From assembly GCF_026262505.1 (NCBI RefSeq), contig NC_067203.1, forward strand, positions 4,340,001-4,404,000: DNA of 64,000 nucleotides, in the 5' to 3' direction. A program made the translations under genes and the position numbers. The notes beneath the pieces are model-generated. The model was not told the DNA's origin. It did not search any database and worked only from the letters and a program-made list of their open reading frames with translations. The DNA is from Trichomonas vaginalis G3 (taxonomy: Eukaryota > Parabasalia > Trichomonadida > Trichomonadidae). Numbering within the stretch: position 1 is the stretch's first letter; every line of letters starts with the position of its first letter. This document shows positions 42,191 through 51,776 of the stretch, piece after piece.

Positions 42191-42432
42191 TTAATACGGT
42201 TGAGGTGTTGGATTTGGTTGCCAACTGACTGTGGTGCAGGTTCAGGCTGTTGTATAACAGGAGCTTGTTCTTCTGGTTCAGGGTCTTTAGGTATAATACC
42301 AACAAACTGACCTACTCTTTTACCAATATTTTTGACTCCGTTCCAAATTCCTCTTCCTACGGTTTTTATTCCATTCCATATACCTCTTCCAACATTTCGA
42401 AAGAAGTTTCCTATCTTACTGAAGAAACCCAT
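42191..42432 (-). CDS. Small basic amphipathic peptide-like protein
   Basis: The 80-residue homologue in element 2 is intact. Here a one-base change near 42225 alters the last few residues. The N-terminus FFSKIGNFFRNVGRGIWNGI, followed by a repeat VGRGIWNGVKNIGKRVG, is an 11-residue Gly/aromatic/basic amphipathic helix repeat, resembling membrane-active peptides or the DNA-condensing mu-type proteins of adenoviruses. A Pro/Glu-rich tail follows. Function is inferred from composition only. Confidence 0.6.
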
Positions 42433-42450
42433 TTTACTATATGTAAAAAT

Positions 42451-42813
42451 CTAATGTCCGCCTAGTCTCTTACGTTTCCTGTTGAGTTCCATAGCATTCT
42501 TTAACTGGAGCTCATACATTCTGTTTCTCCTCTGGTAGAAAACATATTCTGGGTCAACTCCTGTGTTCGCGTCATCTGCATAAAGTTGTTTATATCCCAC
42601 TTCAGGGTTTGTATAAAACTCTTTCCATCTCATATTTGCATACCATGGTGGCAAACCTAACGCAGCGTCATTTGACATGGCAGTTTGCATTTGTACATCT
42701 GTTGGCACTTGACCATAGTTTGCCATTGCAGTTTGTATTCTAACTTCATTTGGAATATTCTCTGGGTTTGGTTGTCCAGGTTGCTGTGCATTCGCTAAGT
42801 TCTGTGCGTCCAT
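42451..42813 (-). CDS. Conserved 120-residue element protein
   Basis: Intact and apparently identical in sequence to the element 2 copy at 48873-49235. It is Asn/Gln/Ala-rich at the N-terminus with a duplicated VRIQTAMANYGQVPTDVQMQ pattern, then a compact segment PPWYANMRWKEFYTNPEVGY and a basic C-terminus (RNRMYELQLKNAMELNRKRK). No known domain. The identity between two otherwise decayed elements suggests either selection or recent gene conversion. Confidence 0.75.
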   Translation of the reverse strand: MDAQNLANAQQPGQPNPENIPNEVRIQTAMANYGQVPTDVQMQTAMSNDAALGLPPWYANMRWKEFYTNPEVGYKQLYADDANTGVDPEYVFYQRRNRMYELQLKNAMELNRKRKRLGGH

Positions 42814-42836
42814 TTAATATTAGATAAAAATATCTC

Positions 42837-42968
42837 TTACGAGTACATATACTGAACATTTGCAGGCATTGGTTCATCTTCATATTCTCTGTACTTTTCT
42901 GCCACGTCAAATAAATAAATGACACAATGGAAAAAACCTAAAACAAGTAGTCCTATTTCAAACCACAT
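42837..42968 (-). CDS. 43-residue single-pass membrane protein
   Basis: ATG at 42968 overlaps the 3' end of the methyltransferase gene by 16 bases. It has one hydrophobic segment (IGLLVLGFFHCVIYLF) right after the start, then an acidic tail (YREYEDEPMPANVQYMYS). The element 2 copy (48718-48849) has the same sequence in an equally placed overlap. Small membrane proteins are common in virion-forming elements. The exact role is unknown. Confidence 0.6.
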   Translation of the reverse strand: MWFEIGLLVLGFFHCVIYLFDVAEKYREYEDEPMPANVQYMYS

Positions 42969-43771
42969 TTACTTACTAATAAAATTTCTTTATTGTGACA
43001 CTTTCTCCAGTTTATAGGACCTCTCTCATATTCTATCTTGTCATATATAAACTCATAGTCATGTATGTCCTCTAACCATCTCATAACGGTTTCCAAACCA
43101 CTTTTATCGGATGTAAAGTAAAAGCATGGATGGTTATGTAAAACGTCTAAAGTTTCTAAAGAGTCTCTCAAAGTCCAGTCTACTTGGTATTGAAAATCCC
43201 ATGTGTTATAGAACGGCGGGTCCACTATAAAGAAAACATTTTCCTTGTCTTTATATTTTTCATACAACTCTGTCCAATGACATCTCACAAACTCTATACC
43301 CTCAATATATTTTTCTATGTCCTCTTTGAAAACATTTGTATAGTTAAGATATAAAACTTTTGACATGAGTGTTTCAATGTCATGAACTCTTATAGAACCA
43401 CTATATAATAGTCTAGCAGATATACTATCCCAGTCTATATATTCTGCTTTTTTCAAAACCTCTCTCACAATATTTTTCTTATCTAATGGTATACGTTCCA
43501 TCTTACCTATAGGTATCTTTTCTTTTAACGCTTTCAATATTTTGTTTGTGTCTGGAATATGTTTGAGACGGTCCATATAGTTGTCGAAGTCATTGCATAT
43601 AATCTTTGAGTCTGGGAATATTATATGGCACAAATGGGATATATAGAAACTTCCACCGAACAAATCTACAAATGTTAGACCATTCGGTAGTTTCTTAAGT
43701 TCTCTCAATATAATATCTTTACATCTACTCTTATTTCCAAAGAACGGTAACGGTGGTTTTGTAAAATTCAT
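42953..43771 (-). CDS. D12-class DNA N6-adenine methyltransferase (Dam-like)
   Basis: Intact 272-residue enzyme. The N-terminal PPLPFFGNKSRCKDIIL and FVDLFGGSFYISHL contain the SAM-binding FxGG motif I. The catalytic motif IV is DPPF (in FFIVDPPFYNTWDF). The helical target-recognition region between them is the hallmark of the D12 (MTaseD12) family, normally bacterial or phage. It would methylate adenine in element DNA, perhaps for self-marking or in replication. It is the outermost gene at this end of the element. Confidence 0.88.
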   Translation of the reverse strand: MNFTKPPLPFFGNKSRCKDIILRELKKLPNGLTFVDLFGGSFYISHLCHIIFPDSKIICNDFDNYMDRLKHIPDTNKILKALKEKIPIGKMERIPLDKKNIVREVLKKAEYIDWDSISARLLYSGSIRVHDIETLMSKVLYLNYTNVFKEDIEKYIEGIEFVRCHWTELYEKYKDKENVFFIVDPPFYNTWDFQYQVDWTLRDSLETLDVLHNHPCFYFTSDKSGLETVMRWLEDIHDYEFIYDKIEYERGPINWRKCHNKEILLVSKCGLK

Positions 43772-43844
43772 TTATATATAATAATAAAAATGTTTTTACC
43801 CGAAAAGTGGCAGAAAAGTGACAAACATGAAAACATATATAATT

Positions 43845-43950
43845 TGTGAAAAGTGAAACATTATATAATGTTTTCGACCCAGAAGAAGGCTTCTTCCCAG
43901 AAGCAATGGAGGAAGAAGAAGAGTCCTCCGAATTCACACCAGAAGACTAA
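43845..43950 (+). pseudogene. Acidic C-terminal remnant near the element end
   Basis: A frame ending with FDPEEGFFPEAMEEEEESSE and stop at 43948, without a start. It looks like the tail of a lost protein. The same sequence is present at the corresponding end of element 2 (47842-47737). It could alternatively be a non-coding part of the long terminal repeat. Confidence 0.35.
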
Positions 43951-43984
43951 CAATTTTCCGAATAAAAACTTCATTTATACTAAA

Positions 43985-44051
43985 CATCTTCGGGGCTAGA
44001 GGGCACGAAGTGCCTGGAAGCCCCACTACCTTTTTTTTTTTTTTTTTTTTT
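43985..44051 (-). repeat. Right terminal inverted repeat of element 1
   Basis: Complement of the left end: CGGGGCTAGAGGGCACGAAG, TGCCTGGAAGCCCCACTACC and then 21 T. The 33-bp core can fold into a nested hairpin (GGGGCT/AGCCCC outside, GGCAC/GTGCC inside). Confidence 0.88.
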
Positions 44052-46684
44052 AATATGAAAAGAAAGATAATCCAACAAAACAATTATAAATATGAAAAGA
44101 AAGATAATTTTATAAAACAATGATAAATATGAAAAATAAAGAGAATTCTATCAAACAATGATAAATATGAAAAGAAAAAGAAAGCCATCAAACAATGATA
44201 GATATGAAAAGAAAGAAAATTTCATAAGACAATTATAAATATGAAAAGAAAGAGAATAAGTTTCATGTTAACATCAACACCATGATCAACTAAGAATTGG
44301 ACAATTTCCATTGAATTAGATTTGATTGCAATACTAAGAGGACATTTATTAATATCGAGAGAATTTCATTAAATAATGATAAATATGAAAATAAAGAAAA
44401 TTTCATAAAACAATAATAAACATGAAAAGAAAGAGAATGAAATAAAACAATAATAAATATGAAAAGAAAAAGAATGCTATTAAACAATGATAAATATAAA
44501 AAGAAAGAGAATGCCATTAAACAATGATAAATAGGAAAAGAAAAAGAATATCATAAAACGATGATAAATATGAAAAGAAAAATAATCATATAAAACAATG
44601 ATAAATATGAAAAGAAAGATAATTATATAAAACAATGCTAAATATGAAAAGAAAAAGAATATCATTAAACAATGATAAATATGAAATGAAAGAGAATGAT
44701 ATTAAACAATGATAAATATGAAAAGAAAGAAAGTTGGATAAAGCAATAATAAATATTAAAAGAAAGAGAATGTTATTAAACAATGATAAATATAAAAAGA
44801 AAGAAAATATCATAAAGCAATAATAGATATTAAAAGAAAGAGAATGTAATTAAACAATGATAAATAGGAAAAGAAAAAGAATATAATAAAACAATGATAA
44901 ATATGAAAAGAAAAAGAATGCTATTAAACAATGATAAATATAAAAAGAAAGAAAATATCATAAAGCAATGATAAATAGGAAAAGAAAAAGAATATCATAA
45001 AACGATGATAAATATGAAAAGAAAAATAATCATATAAAACAATGATAAATATGAAAAGAAAAAGAATGATATTAAACAATGATAAATATGAAAAGAAAGA
45101 GAATGATATTAAACAATGATAAATATGAAAAGAAAGATAATTATATAAAACAATGATAAATAGGAAAAGAAAGATAATTATATAAAACAATGATAAATAT
45201 GAAAAGAAAGAAAATTTCATAAAACAATGAAAAATATGAAAAAGAAAGAGAATGTTATTAAACAATGATATATATGAAAATAAAGAGAATTCTATCAAAC
45301 AATAATAAATATGAAAAGAAAGTGAATGTCATAAATCAATGATAAATATGAAAAGAAAATGAATTTTATAAAACAATGATAAATATGAAGAGAAAGAGAA
45401 TAAGTTTCATGCTAACATCAGCACCATGATCAACCAAGAATTGAACAATTTCCATTGAATTCGCTTTGATTGCAATAGCAAGAGGGCATTCATTAATATC
45501 AAAAGAATTTCATAAAACAATGATAAATATGAAAATAAAGATAATCCAACAAAACAATGATAAATATGAAAAGAAAGAGTATTTTATAAAACAATGAAAA
45601 ATATGAAAAGAAAGAAAATGTCATTAAACAATGATAAATATGAAAAGAAAGATAATCCAACAAAACAATGATAAATATGAAAAGAAAGAGTATTTTATAA
45701 AACAATGAAAAATATGAAAAGAAAGTGAATGTCATTAAACAATGATAAATATGAAAATAAAAAAAATTCTATCAAACAATAATAAATATGAAAAGAAAAA
45801 GAAAGCCATCAAACAATGATTGATATGAAAAGAAAGAGAATTTTATAAAACAATGATAAAAATGAAGAGAAAGAGAATAAGTTTCATGTTAACATCTGCA
45901 CCATGATCAACTAGGAATTGGACAATTTCCATTGAATTCTCTTTGATTGCAATACTAAGAGGACATCTATTAATATCGAAAGAATGTAAGAAAACAATGA
46001 TAAATATGAAAAGAAAAAGAATATCATTAAACAATGATAAATATGAAAAGAAAGATAATTATATAAAACACTAATAAATATGAAAAGAAAGATAATTATA
46101 TAAAACAATGATAAATATGAAAAGAAAGAGAATGTCATTAAACAATGATAAATATAAAAATAAAGAGAATTTCATAAAACAATAATAAATATGAAAAGAA
46201 AGAGAATTCTATCAAACAATGAAAAATATGAAAAGAAAGTGAATGTCATTAAACAATGATAAATATGAAAATAAAGAGAATTCTATCAAACAATAATAAA
46301 TATGAAAAGAAAGTGAATGTCATAAATCAATGATAAATATGAAAAGAAAATGAATTTTATAAAACAATGATAAATATGAAGAGAAAGAGAATAAGTTTCA
46401 TGCTAACATCAGCACCATGATCAACCAAGAATTGAACAATTTCCATTGAATTCGCTTTGATTGCAATAGCAAGAGGGCATTCATTAATATCAAAAGAATT
46501 TCATAAAACAATGATAAATATGAAAATAAAGATAATCCAACAAAACAATGATAAATATGAAAAGAAAGAGTATTTTATAAAACAATGAAAAATATGAAAA
46601 GAAAGAAAATGTCATTAAACAATGATAAATATGAAAAGAAAGATAATCCAACAAAACAATGATAAATATTAAGAGAAAGAGATT
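44052..46684. repeat. 37-bp minisatellite, right block, with ankyrin units embedded
   Basis: About 59 diverged copies of the 37-bp unit, the same as the left block, interrupted by ankyrin units at roughly 44258-44370, 45400-45512, 45877-45988 and 46388-46502. Blocks between units are ~182, 399, 364 and 1029 bp from right to left. A ~500-bp stretch including one ankyrin unit (45300-45700) is repeated almost exactly at 46270-46660, showing higher-order duplication. Confidence 0.88.
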
Positions 46685-47494
46685 ATAAATTTTGTTGACA
46701 TCTTCTCCTTTAGATAATAAATAAGATGCAATATCATAATTTGCGAAAAGCATACTTTCTGCTATTGAATCAGGAGTTTGTCCAAAATTTGATTTAAGAT
46801 ACTCAGCAATTTCATAGTTTCGATAATCCAATGCTCTATTAATCTTGTCATCAAATGATTTTCCATCTTCAATCGTTTGCATAAAAATGTCTTTATTTCC
46901 GCCTATAACAGCATATTCTTCGGAGTCTCTAGTGTATTTAGCTCCTAAATTTTTCAAGTAATTGAAGCACAATTCTGATCCATATCTAAGTGCACAGTCA
47001 AGTGGTGTGATATCATCTATCTCCTTATCAACATCAAGTTTTGGGAATTTAGATTTAAGATCGTCAACTTTATCCCATGCAATATAGTATAAGGGAGATT
47101 CTGTTGAATATAAATTCATAATTTCTTCTTCTGTTATTTGAGGTTCGAAGTTTTCAAATTTGAGGCCTTTATAATATAATAATGTTGCCAATTTCAAATA
47201 TTTCGGCTGGATGATGCATGAGAATTTGTTTGATATGTTTAAATAAAGTTCCGTATATAATTTAATTTCTTTAACACGAATTTGTGAAAAAACATTAATC
47301 AAATAAAGTGCCATTTGGATAGATATTTTGTTATTTGTAATTAATTCGATAATTTGTGAAGATATTTGTAAAATATTATTGGAATCGACGCCCCATATAA
47401 TTTTTGATGCTTGACTGGGGTATTCGAAGACTTTAATTGGTTTGATGTCTTTAAAATTACATCCGATTTCATTTGGTGACTCAGAACTTGACAT
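44052..47494 (-). pseudogene. 5' part of ankyrin-repeat gene (DUF3447-like N-terminus)
   Basis: Minus-strand ATG at 47494, 8 nt after a TCACAAAG initiator-like word. About 270 residues of DUF3447-type alpha-helical ankyrin-associated sequence follow (SPLYYIAWDKVDDLKSKFP, ITPLDCALRYGSELCFNYLK, ESMLFANYDIASYLLSKGED). The protein frame then enters the minisatellite and reaches a stop at 46490, just where the next ankyrin unit begins in another frame. Four ankyrin units follow. The gene continues at 19473 on the other side of element 1. Large DUF3447/ankyrin families are typical of Trichomonas. Confidence 0.8.
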
Positions 47495-47634
47495 CTTTGT
47501 GAAAATTTTGGCTGTGGCACTTTTGGCGTTAAGAGATGAAATTCTGAAGTTTACAAAATCTCGTAAAACCAGTGTTCAAAATGTTATCACATTTAGGTAA
47601 TAAGGGTATTTTTGTCAATATAATCTGTTATTTC
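47495..47634 (-). promoter_or_regulatory. Upstream region of the ankyrin gene, cut short by element 2
   Basis: Only 140 bp remain between the ankyrin start codon and the A-tract of element 2. They hold a TTTTCACAAAG initiator-like word next to the ATG. Any further upstream promoter elements have been displaced by the insertion. Confidence 0.5.
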
Positions 47635-47725
47635 AAAAAAAAAAAAAAAAAAAAAAGGTAGTGGGGCTTCCAGGCACTTCGTGCCCTCTAGCCCCGAAGG
47701 TGTTTAGTATAAATGAAGTTTTTAT
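47635..47725 (+). repeat. Terminal inverted repeat of element 2
   Basis: The A-tract 47635-47656, the GGTAGTGGGGCTTCCAGGCA block and the hairpin core GGCACTTCGTGCC are essentially identical to the right end of element 1. Confidence 0.88.
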
Positions 47726-47915
47726 TCGGAAAATTGTTAGTCTTCTGGTGTGAATTCGGAGGACTCTTCTTCTTCCTCCATTGCTTCTGGGAAGAAGCCT
47801 TCTTCTGGGTCGAAAACATTATATAATGTTTCACTTTTCACAAATTATATATGTTTTCATGTTTGTCACTTTTCTGCCACTTTTCGGGTAAAAACATTTT
47901 TATTATTATATATAA

Positions 47916-48733
47916 ATGAATTTTACAAAACCACCGTTACCGTTCTTTGGAAATAAGAGTAGATGTAAAGATATTATATTGAGAGAACTTAAGAAACTAC
48001 CGAATGGTCTAACATTTGTAGATTTGTTCGGTGGAAGTTTCTATATATCCCATTTGTGCCATACAATATTCCCAGACTCAAAGATTATATGCAATGACTT
48101 CGACAACTATATGGACCGTCTCAAACATATACCAGACACAAACAATATATTGAAAGAGTTAAAAGAAAAGATACCTATAGGTAAGATGGAACGTATACCA
48201 TTAGATAAGAAAAATATTGTGAGAGAGGTTTTGAAAAAGCAGAATATATAGACTGGGATAGTATATCTGCTAGACTATTATATAGTGGTTCTATAAGAGT
48301 TCATGACATTGAAACACTCATGTCAAAAGTTTTATATCTTAACTATACAAATGTTTTCAAAGAGGACATAGAAAAATATATTGAGGGTATAGAGTTTGTG
48401 AGATGTCATTGGACAGAGTTGTATGAAAAATATAAAGACAAGGAAAATGTTTTCTTTATAGTGGACCCACCGTTCTATAACACATGGGATTTTCAATACC
48501 AAGTAGACTGGACTTTGAGAGACTCTTTAGAAACTTTAGACGTTATACATAACCATCCATGCTTTTACTTTACATCCGATAAAAGTGGTTTGGAAAGTGT
48601 CATGAAATGACTAGAAGATATAAACGACTATGAGTTTATATATGACAAGATAGAATATGAGAGAGGTCCTATAAACCGGAGAAAGTGTCATAACAAAGAA
48701 ATTTTATTAGTAAGTAAATGTGGTTTGAAATAG
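47916..48733 (+). pseudogene. D12 adenine methyltransferase, inactivated copy
   Basis: Nearly identical to the intact gene at 43771-42953, but one A is missing from a run near 48237 (frameshift after EVLKK), and a Trp codon near 48607 has become TGA. The catalytic DPPF motif is still encoded in the second frame. The changes look recent, because the rest of the sequence differs by only a few bases. Confidence 0.9.
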
Positions 48734-48849
48734 GACTACTTGTTTTAGGTTTTTTCCATTGTGTCATTTATTTATTTGACGTGGCAGAAAAGTACAGAGA
48801 ATATGAAGATGAACCAATGCCTGCAAATGTTCAGTATATGTACTCGTAA
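48718..48849 (+). CDS. 43-residue single-pass membrane protein (element 2 copy)
   Basis: Same protein as at 42968-42837: a hydrophobic segment from residue 5 to 20 and an acidic tail. The ATG lies within the last codons of the methyltransferase gene. Conservation of this tiny frame in two copies supports it as a gene. Confidence 0.6.
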   Translation: MWFEIGLLVLGFFHCVIYLFDVAEKYREYEDEPMPANVQYMYS

Positions 48850-48872
48850 GAGATATTTTTATCTAATATTAA

Positions 48873-49235
48873 ATGGACGCACAGAACTTAGCGAATGCAC
48901 AGCAACCTGGACAACCAAACCCAGAGAATATTCCAAATGAAGTTAGAATACAAACTGCAATGGCAAACTATGGTCAAGTGCCAACAGATGTACAAATGCA
49001 AACTGCCATGTCAAATGACGCTGCGTTAGGTTTGCCACCATGGTATGCAAATATGAGATGGAAAGAGTTTTATACAAACCCTGAAGTGGGATATAAACAA
49101 CTTTATGCAGATGACGCGAACACAGGAGTTGACCCAGAATATGTTTTCTACCAGAGGAGAAACAGAATGTATGAGCTCCAGTTAAAGAATGCTATGGAAC
49201 TCAACAGGAAACGTAAGAGACTAGGCGGACATTAG
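48873..49235 (+). CDS. Conserved 120-residue element protein (element 2 copy)
   Basis: Same sequence as the product of 42813-42451, with a duplicated QTAM(A/S)N motif and basic C-terminus. ATG is preceded by TTTTTATCTAATATTAA, the A/T leader common to genes of this element. It is followed by the amphipathic-peptide gene after 18 bp. Function unknown. Confidence 0.75.
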   Translation: MDAQNLANAQQPGQPNPENIPNEVRIQTAMANYGQVPTDVQMQTAMSNDAALGLPPWYANMRWKEFYTNPEVGYKQLYADDANTGVDPEYVFYQRRNRMYELQLKNAMELNRKRKRLGGH

Positions 49236-49253
49236 ATTTTTACATATAGTAAA

Positions 49254-49496
49254 ATGGGTTTCTTCAGTAAGATAGGAAACTTCTTTCGAAATGTTGGAAG
49301 AGGTATATGGAATGGAATAAAAACCGTAGGAAGAGGAATTTGGAACGGAGTCAAAAATATTGGTAAAAGAGTAGGTCAGTTTGTTGGTATTATACCTAAA
49401 GACCCTGAACCAGAAGAACAAGCTCCTGTTATACAACAGCCTGAACCTGCACCACAGTCAAGTTGGCAACCAAATCCAACACCTCAACCGTATTAA
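49254..49496 (+). CDS. Basic amphipathic 80-residue protein (intact copy)
   Basis: Residues 1-45 carry repeated VGRGIWNGxKxxG units with regular Arg/Lys and aromatic spacing, fitting an amphipathic or DNA-condensing helix. Residues 50-80 are Pro/Glu/Gln-rich (EPEEQAPVIQQPEPAPQSSW). The element 1 copy differs only at the end by a small change. It may be a virion core or membrane-active minor protein; no homologue can be named from sequence alone. Confidence 0.65.
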   Translation: MGFFSKIGNFFRNVGRGIWNGIKTVGRGIWNGVKNIGKRVGQFVGIIPKDPEPEEQAPVIQQPEPAPQSSWQPNPTPQPY

Positions 49497-49500
49497 AAAA

Positions 49501-50347
49501 TTATATTTTTACCGTTCGATAGTAGTTGTATATGAAACTAAGTTCTAAGTAAAACGCATGGTATAATGGAATTATTCTTTTTCTTCCATCTGTAGTAAAC
49601 CATACTTGAAAGTCTGAAATACTTCCACTTGGTGGTTCGTATAACTTTGTAGGTTTTTCGTAAAAGTCATTTGCCAAGCATAAGAAAGAGTTTTGGGCGC
49701 CAGAAAATGAAGCATGAACAATATAGCATCTGGGTCGAAAATATTTTCATATGTTCCATTAGGGTTTTCGACTTCATAAAAGTCTGGGTGTACTGGATAT
49801 GCTGCAGGCTGATTTAACATCCTCATAAATCTATACCATGCCAAGTTGTTATATTTTGTAGAAATATAAACGTTTTCTCCAAGGTCTTCTATTCTATTGA
49901 TTTTAACAGTTGCATTTTTCCTGTCATAAATATATCGAGATGGTATTCTCCCTCGTCAATGTTATACTGTTTTGCATATTCGATATAGATATCGTTTATT
50001 TTTTCTTGAAAAGCTTGAAGAGTTGTTTCTAAGTTTACAAGCAAACTAACTTGTAAAAGTTTTCCCTGTTCAAATTTCTCATACATACGTTTTTCTTTGT
50101 TATAGTATCGAACTTCAAAACCGACCGTAAATGGGAAACCATGTATGGCTTCTGAAATGAACTTCATTCTACGAAAGCCAATAGCTTTTGTGACAGATGG
50201 GTCTCTTAGCCATCTTAATGGGTAGTCAAAACGATAGCCTTCATGCTTTACGGTCTCTGTCTCAAACTTTTGACCGACATTAGTAAAAAGTTCATCTAAT
50301 GGTTTAGTTGTAGCAACTCTTGAATTTTCTTTTTCTATTGAAAGCAT
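49501..50347 (-). pseudogene. Structural-type protein B, element 2 allele (frameshifted)
   Basis: Minus-strand ATG at 50347 (MLSIEKENSRVATTKPLDEL). The first 50 residues and the last ~75 match the element 1 allele closely, while residues ~60-190 are different (for example FEVRYYNKEKRMYEKFEQGK and YENIFDPDAI). Breaks lie near 49900, 49855 and 49720. A protein with fixed ends and a replaced middle is typical of receptor-binding or tail-fibre type proteins in phages. Confidence 0.65.
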
Positions 50348-50365
50348 ATTTTATCTAGAATAAAA

Positions 50366-51776
50366 ATGTCGAAAGATATTGCTTCCATGAGAGAAATACA
50401 ACACAACCGACAACTCATTATGCAAGCTCTAAATAAGAACACAACAAACTTTTCAAACTATTCTAAGATATCTGAGTCATTGAAAGAAGGAAACTTAAAA
50501 CTGACATTAAACCCAATGACAGATGAGTTTCTATTTCAAGACAAGAAGAACAATACTGTCTGTATAAATCCAACAAAAGGAACTTTAAACGAGAAACCTA
50601 TAAATGAACTTCTTTTGAAAGCAGATGTTGACAACAAAGCTGACAAAGAATATGTAGACGATGCAATAGCAAAAGAAGAAGAAAGAGCTAACAATGCTTA
50701 TGCAACAAAAGAACATACTCATCCTGAACTAGCAGACAAAACATATGTTGACAATAAAATGTCAAGTGAAGTGACAAGAGCTGAAAACGAATATTCTAAA
50801 AAGACTCATACACATTCTATATCTGAAATAACAGACTTAAACGTTAGCCTTGAAAAGAAAGCGGATGAGGAATATGTGGCTAGTGTGTTAGAGAAGAAAG
50901 CGGATAAGGAATATGTGGATGAAAAAGATAAAGAAATTATAGAAAGGGCTGAATGGTATCATGAATGGACATCGGAGACTTTTAAAGTTAAAGCCGATAC
51001 AGGATGGGTTTCAGGATGTTTAGACCTTAAAGCAGATAAAACTTATGTTAACGATGAGTTAGAGAAGAAAGCAAATAAGACTCATACACATACAAGTTTT
51101 ACAACTGTTGCTATAGAAAGTATTGAAGGAACGGTTGAAGAAACTGGTGGGGATGCATTATATTGTAAACCTCCCTTTCCACAAGGTTTAACATCGGATG
51201 ACGACATAACGACGATGAGAAAACATTAGATGTAAAGATGTTTATGTCATGAAGGATGAATATAATATTAAATTCACTGCTCAAGATTTATATGACAAGA
51301 AAGCAGACAAAAAAGAGCTTCAAACATTAAAGACAGAAATACTTCAAACATTATATCCTATAGGCTCTATTTATACGTCAATGAACTCAACAAATCCAGA
51401 AACAGTTCTGGGTTTTGGAACTTGGACTCAAATAGTCGACAGGTTTTTGTTATTGTGCAAACTCTTCAAAGGAAAACAGGTGGAAGTAAAACGATTTCAG
51501 GTGAAAATTTACCTGCACATAGTCACTACATAGATTTAAGTACATCTCAAGCAGGTTGGCATAAGCATAAATTTTTGGGATTGGTCAGCAATGACAAAAG
51601 GTAAAGGATATGATGTTAAAGACGACGTTCAGTTTGCTATAAATTGTTTCTGGGGTAACACTCAGGGAGATGGAAACCATACACATCACGTTTCAGGATA
51701 TACGCAAACAACGGGACAAAGTAAAGAATACATGCCACCTTACATGACAGTTTACGCATGGTATAGAAATGCTTAG
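50366..51776 (+). pseudogene. Phage-like fibre protein, element 2 allele (frameshifted)
   Basis: N-terminal ~150 residues match the element 1 fibre (MSKDIASMREIQHNRQLIMQ). The middle is a different set of coiled-coil KADKEYVD-type repeats (EKKADEEYVASVLEKKADKE) and a unique segment (WYHEWTSETFKVKADTGWVS). The C-terminal Gp10/collar domain matches again (ENLPAHSHYIDLS, GDGNHTH). Frame breaks lie near 51235, 51450 and 51575. The stop overlaps the convergent integrase stop, as in element 1. Confidence 0.75.

Larger units (their letters stand above)
19474..44051. mobile_element. Maverick/Polinton element 1 (24.6 kb)
   Basis: Terminal inverted repeats begin with a ~21-25 nt A-tract and GGTAGTGGGGCTTCCAGGCA at the left (19474) and its complement at the right (to 44051), with an AATAT target duplication. 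The interior carries the diagnostic Maverick set: protein-primed DNA polymerase B, retrovirus-like DDE integrase, A32-like ATPase and candidate capsid genes, plus an SF3 helicase, KilA-N proteins, a phage-like fibre and a D12 methyltransferase. Many genes have small indels, so the copy is probably not autonomous. It lies inside the ankyrin gene's minisatellite. Confidence 0.92.

Noticed and set aside
44290-45735. Several 60-124-codon minus-strand frames as separate membrane-protein genes
   Set aside because: They are translations of the 37-bp repeat, which is open in three frames, with no gene-like starts. Treated as repeat.
44052-46684. Minisatellite blocks as introns within the ankyrin gene
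   Set aside because: Boundaries are constant, but no GT...AG pair or trichomonad intron motif (GTAYGT, ACTAAC near the 3' end) is present at the edges.
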